A stretch of 64,000 nt of DNA from Pseudomonadota bacterium (lineage in GTDB: Bacteria; Pseudomonadota; Gammaproteobacteria; Burkholderiales; Burkholderiaceae_C): the NCBI GenBank assembly GCA_018241185.1, contig JAFEEH010000200.1:16218-80217 (forward strand). Reading direction: 5' to 3'. The translations under genes were made by a program, and so were the position numbers. Shown piece after piece: positions 1 to 8,562 of the stretch. Within the stretch, counting starts at the first letter, position 1. Every line of letters starts with the position of its first letter. Under the pieces are notes generated by a model. That model worked only from the letters and a program-made list of their open reading frames with translations. It was not told where the DNA came from and did not search any database.

Positions 1-50
1 GGCGCAGGGGCCTCGGCCGGCGGCGCCTTTTTCTTGAAGAAACTGAACAT
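1..50 (-). CDS. ftsY: FtsY, signal recognition particle receptor (N-terminus only)
   Basis: Read leftward, the first codons give MFSFFKKKAPPAEAPA, the usual start of proteobacterial FtsY: a short amphipathic, lysine-rich segment followed by an Ala/Pro-rich acidic linker. FtsY is the membrane-associated GTPase that docks SRP-ribosome complexes at SecYEG. Only 16 codons are in the window, so the NG GTPase domain cannot be seen. The assignment is helped by the neighbourhood, since an M16 peptidase pair followed by rsmD and coaD commonly lies next to ftsY in betaproteobacteria. Only 30 bp separate its start from the divergent peptidase start. Confidence 0.75.
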   Translation of the reverse strand, partial: MFSFFKKKAPPAEAPA

Positions 51-80
51 TCGGAGGATTTCTAGAATCCGATCCATTCT

Positions 81-1541
81 ATGGAACACCCCTCGCCACG
101 CCGTTTCACGGCCGGCGTGGCGCTGCTGGCGGCCCTGGCGGGCCCGCTTGCGTCCGTCGCGCTCGCCCAGGCCCCGTCCCCCTTGCCGACGCCGGCCGCC
201 CCGTCTTCCCTTCCCACCGCCTCCGTCAGGCCCGTCCAGTACACCCTGGCCAATGGCATGACGCTGATCGTCCAGCCTGACCGGCGGGCGCCCACCGCGG
301 TGCAGATGCTGTGGGTGCGCGTGGGCTCGGTGGACGAGGTCGACGGCACCTCGGGCGTGGCCCACGTGCTCGAACACATGATGTTCAAGGGCACGGCCAC
401 CCTCAAGCCCGGCGAGTTCTCGCGCCGCGTGGCCGCGCTGGGCGGGCGCGAGAACGCCTTCACCACCCGCGACTACACCGGCTACTACCAGCAGATCCCG
501 GCCGAGAAGCTGGAGGACGTGATGAAGCTGGAATCCGACCGCTTCGCTCACAACCAGTGGCCGGACGACGAGTTCAAGCGCGAGCTCGAGGTGGTGAAGG
601 AGGAGCGCCGCATGCGCACCGAGGACCAGCCGCGCGCCCTGCTCGGCGAGCAGCAGAACGCCGCGGTCTTCATCGCCTCGCCCTACCACCGCCCGGTGGT
701 GGGCTGGATGAGCGACCTCGACGCCATGACGCCGCAGGACGCCCGCGCCTTTTTCCAGCGCTGGTACGTGCCGGCCAACGCCGCCGTCGTGGTGGCGGGC
801 GACGTCGACCCCGAGCGCGTGCGCGCCCTGGCCGAGAAGTACTACGGCAGCATCCCCGCCCGCGCCGTGCCCGAGCGCAAGCCGCGCACCGAGCCGCTGC
901 AGCGCGGCGTCCGCCGCATTGAGTTCAAGGCGCCGGCCGAGCAGGCGTATGTCTCGCTCGCCTTCCGCGTGCCGCAGATGGAGCAGCTCGACAGCCCGAC
1001 CGACGCCTGGGCGCTGGTGGTGCTGTCGGCCGTGCTCGACGGCTACACCGGCTCGCGCCTGGACCGCACGCTGACCCAGGGGCCGGGCCGCGTGGCCGAC
1101 AGCGTCGGCGCCGGCTATGGCTTTGCCGGCCGCGGGCCGCAGCTGTTCCAACTGGTCGGCGTGCCCGCCGCCGGCCAGACCACCGAGACGGTGGAGGCCG
1201 CGCTGCGCGCCCAGGTCGCGCGCATCGCGAAGGAAGGCGTGGGCGCCGCCGAGCTGGCGCGCGTCAAGACGCAATGGGTGGCCAGCGAAACCTACAAGCG
1301 CGACTCGGTGATGGCCCAGGCGCGCGAGCTGGGCAGCAACTGGGTGCAGGGCCTGCCGCTGGATGCGAGCGAACGCATCGTCAAGCACCTGCTCGCCGTC
1401 ACGCCCGAACAGGTGCAGGCGGTGGCGGCCAAATACTTCGGCGACGACCAACTCACGGTCGCCACGCTGCGGCCCCTGCCCATCGACCCCAAGGCCCGTC
1501 GCGGCCGCGGCTTCGCCGCCCCGCAGGGAGAGATGCGATGA
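81..1541 (+). CDS. M16 family zinc metallopeptidase, catalytic member
   Basis: A 486-residue pitrilysin/processing-peptidase-like protein. A signal peptide (residues 1 to about 30, ending ASVALAQ) predicts export to the periplasm. The inverted zinc motif HxxEH is intact at H95-x-x-E98-H99, and the distal glutamate falls in VVKEERR near residue 174. Two M16 lobes follow, as in family members of 430-500 residues. Its stop overlaps the ATG of the next gene (ATGA), so the two are probably translated together. M16 proteins of this type occur as a catalytic and non-catalytic pair forming a chamber that degrades peptides. The natural substrate is unknown. Confidence 0.88.
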   Translation: MEHPSPRRFTAGVALLAALAGPLASVALAQAPSPLPTPAAPSSLPTASVRPVQYTLANGMTLIVQPDRRAPTAVQMLWVRVGSVDEVDGTSGVAHVLEHMMFKGTATLKPGEFSRRVAALGGRENAFTTRDYTGYYQQIPAEKLEDVMKLESDRFAHNQWPDDEFKRELEVVKEERRMRTEDQPRALLGEQQNAAVFIASPYHRPVVGWMSDLDAMTPQDARAFFQRWYVPANAAVVVAGDVDPERVRALAEKYYGSIPARAVPERKPRTEPLQRGVRRIEFKAPAEQAYVSLAFRVPQMEQLDSPTDAWALVVLSAVLDGYTGSRLDRTLTQGPGRVADSVGAGYGFAGRGPQLFQLVGVPAAGQTTETVEAALRAQVARIAKEGVGAAELARVKTQWVASETYKRDSVMAQARELGSNWVQGLPLDASERIVKHLLAVTPEQVQAVAAKYFGDDQLTVATLRPLPIDPKARRGRGFAAPQGEMR

Positions 1542-2971
1542 ACCGGTTCACGCCTTCGTTCGCTATGAAAAATATAGCTGCTCGCGCAGCACTGGCGGGC
1601 GCTGCAGCCCTTTTTGGCTTGAATGCACAGGCCGGCGTGCCGATCGAGCGCTGGCAACTGCCCAACGGCGCGCAGGTCTACATGGCCGCCACCGATGCGC
1701 TGCCCATCGTCGACGTGCAGATCGACTTCGACGCCGGCAGCCGGCGCGACCCGCCCGCGCAGGCGGGCCTGGCCGGCGTGACGGCCGGCATGGTGGAGAA
1801 AGGCGTGCGCGCCGAAGACTGCCCGCCCTCGGCCGCGCGCAAGGCCACCTCGCCGGCCGACGGCGGCGGCTGTCGCGTGCCGGCGCTCGACCAGAACCAG
1901 CTCGGCGAGGCCTGGGCCGACCTGGGCGCCGAGTTCGACGTCGGCGCCAGCGCCGACCGCATGAGCTTCACCCTGCGCAGCCTGGCCGACCCGGTGCTGC
2001 TGGCCAAGGCCGTGGCGCTGGCCGCGCGCGAGATCGGCGAGCCGTCCTTCCCCGACGAGGTGTGGCAGCGCGAACGCGAACGCCTGTCCGCCGCCATCCG
2101 CGAGAGCAACACCAAGCCCGGCCCGGTCGCCAGCCGCACCTTCGGCCGCGACGTGTACGGCGGCCACCCCTATGGCGACGACGCGACCGAAGCCACGCTG
2201 GCCGCGATCTCCACCGCCGACATGCGCGCGCGCTACGCCCAGACCGTCCTGCCGTGCCGGGCCAAGCTCACGGTGGTGGGCGCCGTCACGCGCGCGCAGG
2301 CCGATCGCATCGCGACCGACCTGCTGGCGCGCCTGCCGGCGACCGCGGGTGCCTGCCCCGCACTGCCGCCCGTGGCCGAGGTGCCGCCGCTGGCGAAGGC
2401 CGTCACCGAGCGCATCCCCTTCGACTCGGCCCAGGCCCACGTGCTGATCGGCCAGCCGGGGTACGCACGCCGCAGCCCCGACCACTTCGCGCTCACGCTG
2501 GGCAACTACATCCTGGGCGGGGGCGGCTTCGTCTCGCGCCTGACGGACGAGGTGCGCGAGAAGCGCGGCCTGGCCTACAGCGTCTACAGCGGCTTCTCGC
2601 CGGGCCTGCACGCGGGCGCCTTCCGCATCGGCTTCCAGACCCGGCCCGACCAGGCCGACGAAGCCGTGAAGGTGGCGCAGGACGTGCTCGCCAGGTTCGT
2701 CGCCGAGGGTCCCACCGAGGCCGAGCTCAAGGCCGCCAAGGACAACCTCATCGGCGGCTTCCCGCTGCTGCTGGACAGCAACCGCAAGCTGCTGGGCAAC
2801 GTCGCCAACATCGCCTGGAACGACCTGCCGCTGGACTACCTCGACACCTGGACGGCGAAGATGAACGCGGTGACCGTGGCCGACATCAAGGCCGCGTTCG
2901 CGCGCACGCTGCAGCCGCAGAAGATGGTGACGGTGGTGGTGGGTGGGGCCGAACCGGCCGCAAAAAAGTAA
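1538..2971 (+). CDS. M16 family peptidase-like protein, non-catalytic partner
   Basis: A 477-residue M16 homologue without an HxxEH motif; the equivalent region carries no metal ligands. It keeps the C-lobe features of substrate-binding partners: a Gly-rich loop (LGGGGFVSRL) and an Arg-Tyr pair in REKRGLAYSV near residues 340-350. It is translationally coupled to the catalytic M16 gene, supporting a heterodimer. The exported N-terminus is odd: residues about 12-26 (NIAARAALAGAAALF) are encoded by a copy of the dispersed palindromic repeat, which therefore supplies the hydrophobic core of the signal peptide. An insert near residues 80-115 contains two Cys and is not typical of the family. Confidence 0.85.
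   Translation: MNRFTPSFAMKNIAARAALAGAAALFGLNAQAGVPIERWQLPNGAQVYMAATDALPIVDVQIDFDAGSRRDPPAQAGLAGVTAGMVEKGVRAEDCPPSAARKATSPADGGGCRVPALDQNQLGEAWADLGAEFDVGASADRMSFTLRSLADPVLLAKAVALAAREIGEPSFPDEVWQRERERLSAAIRESNTKPGPVASRTFGRDVYGGHPYGDDATEATLAAISTADMRARYAQTVLPCRAKLTVVGAVTRAQADRIATDLLARLPATAGACPALPPVAEVPPLAKAVTERIPFDSAQAHVLIGQPGYARRSPDHFALTLGNYILGGGGFVSRLTDEVREKRGLAYSVYSGFSPGLHAGAFRIGFQTRPDQADEAVKVAQDVLARFVAEGPTEAELKAAKDNLIGGFPLLLDSNRKLLGNVANIAWNDLPLDYLDTWTAKMNAVTVADIKAAFARTLQPQKMVTVVVGGAEPAAKK
1571..1617 (-). repeat. Dispersed Comamonadaceae-type repeat, copy 1 (inside signal peptide)
   Basis: A copy of the roughly 50-bp element described in the findings, oriented so that its GC-rich CTGCAGCGCCCG core reads on the minus strand. 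It lies wholly inside the second M16 gene and encodes the signal-peptide core. The terminal palindrome is reduced to TATAGC. Confidence 0.75.
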
Positions 2972-2996
2972 GAATCGACTTAGTAATTCTCCACAG

Positions 2997-3053
2997 GAAA
3001 AGTGCCTCTAGCGCCCGTTGGAAGGGCGCAACCAGCTATCGATTCGATAGTAA
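2997..3053 (+). repeat. Dispersed repeat, copy 2 (intergenic)
   Basis: It lies between the convergent M16 and LysR genes. The order is AAAAGTGCC, a diverged GC core (TAGCGCCCG), then GCGCAACCAGC and the terminal palindrome GCTATCGATTCGATAG. It may double as a transcription barrier between the convergent genes, but no U-run is present. Confidence 0.8.
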
Positions 3054-3071
3054 AGTGGAAGCCGTCCGCGC

Positions 3072-3968
3072 TCAGCGCAACGTCTCGCGCGCCGCCTGCA
3101 CCACCGCACGTGTGAGCCCGGCCAGCAGCGTCGACGCGGCGCGTGCGTGCTGCCAGTAGAGCGGCACGTCCAGCACCGCGCCGGGCACCAGTTCGACCAG
3201 GCTGCCGTCGGCCAGGGCCGGTGCCGCCAGCGCCTCGGGATGCAGGCCCCAGCCCATGCCGGCCCGTGCCGCCTCGACGAAGGCGTGCGACGAGGGCAAC
3301 CGGTGCTGCGGCAGCACCACGGCGCGGTGGCACACGCGCCGTGCCCAGCGCGCCTGCAACTGGTCCTTGTGGTCGAACAGCAGGCTTGGCGCCTCGGCCA
3401 GCGAACGTGCGCCCACGCCCTGTGCGAAATGCCGAGCGACGAAGTCCGGGCTGGCCGCCGCCACGTAGCGCATCGCGCCCAGCGGCTGCACGCTGCAGCC
3501 CGCGGCCGGCTGGGCCAGCGCCGTCACGGCGGCCAGCACGGCGCCGCTGCGCAGCCGCTCGGCGGTGTGGTCCTGGTCGTCGACGGCGATGTCCAGCAGC
3601 ACCGGCGCCTGTGCCGCGAAAGTCGCGATGCCGGGCGTGAACCAGGTCGCCAGGCTGTCGGCGTTGACGGCGACGGGCAGGGTCGCGCGGGCGGGCGCCG
3701 CGCCGTCGCCATCGACCGCGGGCAGGGCGGCACCGAGGTCGTGCTCCATCAGGCGCACCTGCTCGACGTGCTGGCACAGGCGCCGCCCGGCGTCGGTGGC
3801 GGTGCAGGGCTGGCCGCGTACCACCAGCGCACCGCCCATGCGCTCCTCCAGCAGCCGCACCCGCTGCGACACGGCCGAGGGACTCACGTGCAGCGCGCGG
3901 GCCGCACGTTCGAAGCTGCCCTCGCGGACGACGGCATGCAGGGCGGCGAGGGCGGCGTAGTCGAGCAT
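3072..3968 (-). CDS. lysG: LysR-family regulator of LysG/ArgP type
   Basis: A 298-residue LysR-type regulator. The N-terminal helix-turn-helix reads REGSFERAARALHVSPSAVS (residues about 15-34), followed by QRVRLLEERMGG, typical of the ArgP/IciA/LysG branch rather than CysB or GbpR. A periplasmic-binding-fold effector domain follows. It is divergent from a LysE-family exporter at 4045, the classic arrangement in which the regulator senses lysine or arginine and switches on the exporter. The 76-bp gap is nearly filled by a large dyad (3970-4017), a good operator candidate. The gene symbol follows the arrangement; argP is an equally valid name. Confidence 0.85.
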   Translation of the reverse strand: MLDYAALAALHAVVREGSFERAARALHVSPSAVSQRVRLLEERMGGALVVRGQPCTATDAGRRLCQHVEQVRLMEHDLGAALPAVDGDGAAPARATLPVAVNADSLATWFTPGIATFAAQAPVLLDIAVDDQDHTAERLRSGAVLAAVTALAQPAAGCSVQPLGAMRYVAAASPDFVARHFAQGVGARSLAEAPSLLFDHKDQLQARWARRVCHRAVVLPQHRLPSSHAFVEAARAGMGWGLHPEALAAPALADGSLVELVPGAVLDVPLYWQHARAASTLLAGLTRAVVQAARETLR

Positions 3969-3969
3969 G

Positions 3970-4017
3970 GATGAAGAAAAACTGAATCGAGTGAAGAAGA
4001 TTCAGTTTGTCTTCATC
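3970..4017. promoter_or_regulatory. Large inverted repeat between lysG and lysE, candidate operator
   Basis: Two 19-bp arms (GATGAAGAAAAACTGAATC at 3970-3988 and its complement at 3999-4017) match at all but one position around a 10-bp centre. The dyad begins two bases upstream of the regulator ATG and ends 27 bp before the chosen lysE ATG. Its AT-rich arms stand out from the GC-rich surroundings. LysR proteins bind such dyads as tetramers. Confidence 0.7.
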
Positions 4018-4044
4018 GCGCGGCGGAGGCAAGCTCGACCCCCG

Positions 4045-4674
4045 ATGACCGCCACTTCTTTCCTGCTTGCCTTCGGCCAGGGCCTGCTGCTGAGCCTGGG
4101 CCTCATCGTCGCCATCGGCGCGCAGAACGCCTTCGTGCTGCGCCAGGGCCTGCGGCGAGAGCACGTGGGCGAGGTTGTGCTGTTCTGCGCCCTGGCCGAT
4201 GCGGTGCTGGTGGCCGCGGGGGTGGCCGGCATGGCGCAGTTCCTGGCCGGGCGGCCGGACCTGGCACGCGCGCTCGCCATGGCGGGCGCGGCCTTCCTGG
4301 TCGGCTATGGGCTGCGCGCGCTGTGGCGCTGCCGGCGCGGCGATGCGCTGCGTGCACAGGCGGGTCACCCCGCCTTGCCGCGCGGCGCGGTGCTGGCACA
4401 GGCCGCTGCCTTCACCCTGCTGAATCCACACGTCTACCTCGACACCGTGCTCCTGGTCGGCAGCATCGGGGCGCAGCATCCGCCGCTGCAGCGCCTGGCC
4501 TTCGTCGCGGGCGCGGCGCTGGCGAGCGCAGGCTGGTTCGTGGCGCTGGGCTACGGCGCGCGCCTGCTGGCGCCGCTCTTCGAGCGCCCCCGGGCGTGGC
4601 AGGTGCTCGACGCCGGCATCGGGCTCACGATGCTGGCGCTGGCGGCGGGGCTGCTGGCGCGCGCGCTCGCTTAA
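4045..4674 (+). CDS. lysE: LysE/ArgO-family amino acid exporter
   Basis: A 209-residue inner-membrane protein with about six hydrophobic segments. The start MTATSFLLAFGQG leads into LIVAIGAQNAFVLRQGL, the conserved LysE/ArgO signature (GxQNAFVLRQG). The family exports basic amino acids, lysine or arginine, to prevent toxic build-up, for instance during growth on peptides. An upstream in-frame ATG at 3967 would add 26 charged residues and place the operator inside the gene. The start at 4045 matches family length. It is divergent from its presumed activator. Confidence 0.87.
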   Translation: MTATSFLLAFGQGLLLSLGLIVAIGAQNAFVLRQGLRREHVGEVVLFCALADAVLVAAGVAGMAQFLAGRPDLARALAMAGAAFLVGYGLRALWRCRRGDALRAQAGHPALPRGAVLAQAAAFTLLNPHVYLDTVLLVGSIGAQHPPLQRLAFVAGAALASAGWFVALGYGARLLAPLFERPRAWQVLDAGIGLTMLALAAGLLARALA

Positions 4675-4683
4675 GCTCGCTGC

Positions 4684-5307
4684 ATGCCCCGTACTTCTCC
4701 GCAGCCCGCCGCCAGGAGCACCCGTCCGCACGAAGTCCGCATCATCGGCGGCCAGTGGCGCCGCACACGGCTGGCCGTTTCAGACAAGCCCGGCCTGCGC
4801 CCCACGCCCGACCGTGTGCGCGAGACGCTGTTCAACTGGCTCGCCAGCCTGGCCGGCGCCACGGGCGGCGAGCTGCCCGGCTGGCATTGCATCGATGTCT
4901 TCGCCGGCACCGGCGCGCTGGGCTTCGAGGCCGCGTCGCGCGGCGCCGCCGTGGCCCTGCTGTGCGAGCAGGACCCGGCCCTGGTCGCGCAGATGAAGGC
5001 GACGCGCCAGAAGCTGCAGGCCGATGCCGTGCGCGTCGAGCGCGGCGATGGCGTGGCCCAGCTCGAGCGCGCGCTTGCGGGGCAGTGGCACGCCGTCTTC
5101 ATCGATCCGCCCTTCGACCAGGACGCGCTGTACGAGCGCAGCCTGCGTGCCGTGGCCCGCGTGCTGCGGCCCGGCGGCGTGGTGTACCTGGAAGCCGCGC
5201 GCGCCTGGAGCGACGAGGACCTGGCCCCTTTCGGCCTGTCGGTCTTCCGCCACCTGAAGGCCGGCGTGGTGCATGCGCATCTGCTGCGCGCCGTCGGGAG
5301 CGCCTGA
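4684..5307 (+). CDS. rsmD: 16S rRNA (guanine(966)-N(2))-methyltransferase RsmD
   Basis: A 207-residue SAM-dependent methyltransferase that modifies G966 of 16S rRNA. Visible motifs are the N-terminal VRIIGGQWRRTRL, LRPTPDRVRETLFNWL, the SAM-binding DVFAGTGALGFEAASRGA near residues 75-92, and the catalytic DPPF (FIDPPFDQDAL) near residue 142. Length matches the family. It sits nine bases after lysE and upstream of coaD. The rsmD-coaD pairing is widely conserved in proteobacteria and supports the call. Confidence 0.95.
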   Translation: MPRTSPQPAARSTRPHEVRIIGGQWRRTRLAVSDKPGLRPTPDRVRETLFNWLASLAGATGGELPGWHCIDVFAGTGALGFEAASRGAAVALLCEQDPALVAQMKATRQKLQADAVRVERGDGVAQLERALAGQWHAVFIDPPFDQDALYERSLRAVARVLRPGGVVYLEAARAWSDEDLAPFGLSVFRHLKAGVVHAHLLRAVGSA

Positions 5308-5406
5308 ATCCTGTGTGACAGGCCCGGCCCGGCCTCGGATGTTGCGCCGCAAGGCGGCGTACATAATGCGCCGAAAGACGAACCCGGTCCCCAGCAGGAG
5401 GAACTC

Positions 5407-5910
5407 ATGACATCCAACGTGATCGCGGTCTACCCCGGCACCTTCGATCCCATGACGCTCGGTCACGAGGACGTGGTGCGGCGTGCGACGCAGCTGTTCT
5501 CCAAGGTGATCGTGGCGGTGGCCGCCGGCCACCACAAGAAGGCGCTGTTCACGCTGCAGGAGCGCATCGACATGGCCCGCGAGGTCGCGCGGCCCTATGG
5601 CGACACGGTCACCGTCGAGAGCTTCTCGGGGCTGCTGCGCGACTTCGTCGTCGCCCGCGGCGGCAAGGCCATGGTGCGCGGCCTGCGCGCCGTGACCGAC
5701 TTCGACTACGAGTTCCAGCTCGCCGGCATGAACCGTTCGCTCATGCCCGAGGTCGAGACGGTGTTCCTCACGCCCAAGGACAAGTACCAGTTCATCTCCA
5801 GCACCTTCGTGCGCGAGATCGCCGTGCTCGGCGGCGAGGTCGGCAAGTTCGTCTCGCCGCACGTCGAGCAGCGGCTCGCGGCCAAGGTGCGCAGCCTCGG
5901 GCGGGAGTGA
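5407..5910 (+). CDS. coaD: Phosphopantetheine adenylyltransferase CoaD
   Basis: A 167-residue cytosolic enzyme for the penultimate step of coenzyme A synthesis (4'-phosphopantetheine + ATP to dephospho-CoA). The nucleotidyltransferase signature [19 protein letters not shown] lies at residues 9-27, and the second motif [10 protein letters not shown] at about 129-138. A strong AGGAGG lies at 5396-5401, six bases before the ATG. The 99-bp spacer after rsmD holds an AT-richer TACATAAT, a possible -10 region without a convincing -35. The stop overlaps the GTG of pxpB. Confidence 0.96.
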   Translation: MTSNVIAVYPGTFDPMTLGHEDVVRRATQLFSKVIVAVAAGHHKKALFTLQERIDMAREVARPYGDTVTVESFSGLLRDFVVARGGKAMVRGLRAVTDFDYEFQLAGMNRSLMPEVETVFLTPKDKYQFISSTFVREIAVLGGEVGKFVSPHVEQRLAAKVRSLGRE

Positions 5911-6587
5911 CGTTGGCCGATCGCGCGGCCGGTCCCGCACCACGCGTGCATGCCCTGGGCGACGCCGCGTTGCTCGTCGAACTGCCGCCGCCCGCCACAC
6001 TCGCCGTTCAGCGCAAGGTCTGGGCGCTCGGCAATGCCGCGCAGGCCTGGCCCGAGGTGGGCGAGGTGCTGCCGGGCATGAACAACCTCACCCTGCTGTT
6101 CGACCCCGAGCGCATCGACGCCGGCGAGCTGGAGCTGCGCGTGCTCACGCTGTGGCCCGAGCTGGGCGATGCCGCCGCGGGCCAGGCCCGCACGGTCGAG
6201 GTCCCGGTGGCCTACGGCGGCGAGCACGGCCCCGACCTGCACGACGTGGCCCGGCACACCGGCCTGCCGGCCGACGAGGTGGTGCGGCGCCATGCCGCGG
6301 GCGACTACGTGGTCTATCTGCTGGGCTTCCTGCCCGGCTTCGCGTTCATGGGCGGCCTGGCGCCCGAACTGGCCACGCCGCGACGCAGCGAGCCGCGCAC
6401 CGCGGTGCCGGCGCGCTCGGTGGGCATCGGCGGCGCGCAGACGGGCATCTACCCGCTGGTGTCGCCCGGCGGCTGGCAGCTCATCGGGCGCACACCGCTG
6501 GCGCTGTTCGATCCGCAGGCGGCCGAGCCCACCTTGCTGCGCCCGGGCGACCGCGTGCGCTTCGTCGTCGAAAGCGTCGAGCTGTGA
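5907..6587 (+). CDS. pxpB: 5-oxoprolinase subunit B (KipI-like)
   Basis: A 226-residue carboxyltransferase-domain (subdomain C/D) protein. Signatures are [18 protein letters not shown] (residues about 132-149), [17 protein letters not shown] and [17 protein letters not shown]. PxpB, PxpC and PxpA together hydrolyse 5-oxoproline (pyroglutamate) to glutamate using ATP. It starts with GTG overlapping the coaD stop (GTGA), and its own stop overlaps the GTG of pxpC, so translation is coupled. The operon context with pxpC, pxpA and a pyroglutamyl peptidase makes oxoprolinase far likelier than a stand-alone KipI kinase inhibitor. Confidence 0.93.
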   Translation: MTLADRAAGPAPRVHALGDAALLVELPPPATLAVQRKVWALGNAAQAWPEVGEVLPGMNNLTLLFDPERIDAGELELRVLTLWPELGDAAAGQARTVEVPVAYGGEHGPDLHDVARHTGLPADEVVRRHAAGDYVVYLLGFLPGFAFMGGLAPELATPRRSEPRTAVPARSVGIGGAQTGIYPLVSPGGWQLIGRTPLALFDPQAAEPTLLRPGDRVRFVVESVEL

Positions 6588-7615
6588 GCGGCACCGTCCT
6601 CATCCACAAGCCCGGCATGCTCGCCTCGGTCCAGGACCTGGGCCGCGAGGGGCTGCGCCAGCGCGGCATCTGCCCGGGCGGCGCGCTCGACACGCTGGCG
6701 TTGCGCCTGGCCAACCGGCTGGTCGGCAACCCCGAAGGCGCGGCCGGCCTCGAGCTGACGATGGGCAATGCCGAATTGCGCTTCGAATCCGACACCCGCA
6801 TCGCCTACCTCGGCAGCGACTTCGACGCGCGCCTGGACGACCAGCCGTTGCACCCCGGCTGGAGCGTGCCCGTGCGCGCCGGCCAGCGGCTGCGCTTCGG
6901 CGGGGCCAACCGCGTGGCGAGTTCGGCCGGCCTGCGCAGCTGGCTGGCGGTGGCCGGTGGCATCGACGTGCCGCCGATGATGGGCTCGCGCAGCACCGAC
7001 CTGAAGGCCGGCTTCGGCGGACACGAAGGGCGTGCGCTGAAGAAAGGCGACCGGCTGCCGCTGGGGCCCTCGCCGCTGAGCGAAGCGCAGCGCACGCGTC
7101 GTGCCTTTGGCGTGCGTGGCCCCGATCCGTGGCGCGACGAGGGCGCCGATGCGCCGGTGGCGCCGTCCTTCGACGACGGTGCGACCGCGCTGCGCGTGAT
7201 GGCCGGGCCCGAGTCCCATCAGTTCACCGCCGCATCCCGCGCCGCGTTTCACGCCGCCGCCTGGCGCATCACGCCGCAAAGCAACCGCATGGGCAGTCGG
7301 CTCGAGGGCCCGGCGCTGCAGCGCGAGGCAGCGGGCGACATGCTCTCGGCCGGCGTCGTGCCCGGCACGGTGCAGGTCCCGCCCTCGGGCCAGCCCATCA
7401 TCCTCATGGGCGACGCGCAGACCACCGGCGGCTACCCGCGCATCGCCGTCGTGATTCGCGCCGACCTGTGGAAGCTCGCGCAGGCGCCCCTGGGTGGCCT
7501 GCTGCGCCTGGTCGAGGTCGACGCCGCCGCCGCGCTGGCGGCCTGGCAGGCGCAGAAGCGCTACCTGGCGTCGGTGGACCAGGGGCTGGCGGCGATGGGA
7601 TGGCCGGCGGGCTGA
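6584..7615 (+). CDS. pxpC: 5-oxoprolinase subunit C (KipA-like, biotin-dependent carboxyltransferase fold)
   Basis: A 343-residue carboxyltransferase-fold subunit of the ATP-dependent 5-oxoprolinase. It begins [20 protein letters not shown] with a GTG start coupled to pxpB. The family motif [17 protein letters not shown] lies near residues 20-36, and the late motif [19 protein letters not shown] near 268-286. After its stop comes a 206-bp gap with a long inverted repeat before pxpA, so the operon may be interrupted or tuned there. Confidence 0.93.
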   Translation: MSGTVLIHKPGMLASVQDLGREGLRQRGICPGGALDTLALRLANRLVGNPEGAAGLELTMGNAELRFESDTRIAYLGSDFDARLDDQPLHPGWSVPVRAGQRLRFGGANRVASSAGLRSWLAVAGGIDVPPMMGSRSTDLKAGFGGHEGRALKKGDRLPLGPSPLSEAQRTRRAFGVRGPDPWRDEGADAPVAPSFDDGATALRVMAGPESHQFTAASRAAFHAAAWRITPQSNRMGSRLEGPALQREAAGDMLSAGVVPGTVQVPPSGQPIILMGDAQTTGGYPRIAVVIRADLWKLAQAPLGGLLRLVEVDAAAALAAWQAQKRYLASVDQGLAAMGWPAG

Positions 7616-7618
7616 AGG

Positions 7619-7782
7619 CGGACTTCCGCAGGCAGAGGTTTTGCAGAAGGCGCAGAAGCCATCCGTTTCCAGCCTGCAGCGCCGCTGCTCACGGCGTGGA
7701 CGTGGCCCGCGCGCAAATCCCTTGGTCTGTCTTTTTCGCGTCCTTTGCGTAACCTTCGCGTCCTCTGCGTCCGGAAGTCCGC
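7619..7782. repeat. Long inverted repeat, copy A (between pxpC and pxpA)
   Basis: Starts CGGACTTCCG and ends CGGAAGTCCG, the same termini as copies B and C. The right arm carries the repeated units GCGTCCTTTGCG and GCGTCCTCTGCGTCCGG. The left arm is more decayed (GCAGGCAGAGG). The centre differs from the other two copies. It begins just after the pxpC stop and ends 39 bp before pxpA, and no protein is encoded in it. Confidence 0.75.
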
Positions 7783-7821
7783 TTTTTTCTCCGACCTCCG
7801 TTTTCCTCAGAAGGTGGCCCC

Positions 7822-8562
7822 ATGCAAATCGACCTCAACGCCGACCTCGGCGAAGGCGCCGGCAACGACGAGGCGCTGCTCGCGCTCGTGAGTTCGGCCA
7901 ACATCGCCTGTGGCTGGCATGCCGGCGATGCCAAGACCATGCGCCAATGCGTGCGCTGGGCCATCGACAACGGCGTGGCCATCGGCGCGCACCCCAGCTT
8001 TCCCGACCGCGAGAACTTCGGCCGCAGCGCGATGCAGCTGCCGCCGGACGAGATCGTCGCCAACATGCTCTACCAGATCGGCGCGCTGGCCGCGATCGTG
8101 AAGGCCGAGGGCGGCACGCTGGTCCACGTGAAGCCGCACGGCATGCTCTACAACCAGGCCGTGAAGGAGCCCGAGCTGGCCGCGGCGCTGTGCGAGGCGG
8201 TGCGCAAGTTCGACCCGTCGCTCAAGTTCTTCGGCCTGGCCGGCAGCGGCATGATCGAGGCCGCGCGCCGCGCCGGCCTGGCGCCGGTGGAAGAAGTCTT
8301 CGCCGACCGCGGCTATATGCCCGACGGCAGCCTGGTGCCCCGCAGCCAGCCCGGTGCGCTGATCGAGGACGAGGAGGCCTCGCTCGCGCAGACGCTCTCG
8401 CTGGTGCGCGACCACCAGGTCACCGCCATCGACGGCAGCACGGTGGCAGTCAACGCCCAGAGCGTGTGCCTGCACGGCGACGGCGCGCATGCGCTGGCCT
8501 TCGCCAGACGCATCCGCGAGCGTCTCACGGCCGAGGGCATCGCGATCACGCCGCTGGCATGA
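7822..8562 (+). CDS. pxpA: 5-oxoprolinase subunit A (LamB/YcsF family)
   Basis: A 246-residue cytosolic TIM-barrel protein. It begins [19 protein letters not shown], the LamB/YcsF hallmark (NxDxGE with acidic metal-site residues), followed by [26 protein letters not shown] and [11 protein letters not shown]. It completes the PxpABC 5-oxoprolinase, probably carrying the ring-opening step. A usable ribosome site (AGAAGG) precedes the ATG. The last codons overlap the start of pcp (ATGA). Confidence 0.95.
   Translation: MQIDLNADLGEGAGNDEALLALVSSANIACGWHAGDAKTMRQCVRWAIDNGVAIGAHPSFPDRENFGRSAMQLPPDEIVANMLYQIGALAAIVKAEGGTLVHVKPHGMLYNQAVKEPELAAALCEAVRKFDPSLKFFGLAGSGMIEAARRAGLAPVEEVFADRGYMPDGSLVPRSQPGALIEDEEASLAQTLSLVRDHQVTAIDGSTVAVNAQSVCLHGDGAHALAFARRIRERLTAEGIAITPLA

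Noticed and set aside
2980-4731. Long minus-strand frame spanning the LysR and LysE genes
   Set aside because: Overlaps LysG in another frame and LysE in antisense; Arg/Ala-rich and without domains.
5308-5406. Full sigma-70 promoter before coaD
   Set aside because: TACATAAT looks like a -10 region, but TTGCGC lies only 12-14 bp upstream, too close for a functional pair.
7619-7782. Inverted repeat considered as an insertion sequence
   Set aside because: Too short to encode a transposase and no target duplication could be identified; kept as a non-autonomous repeat only.
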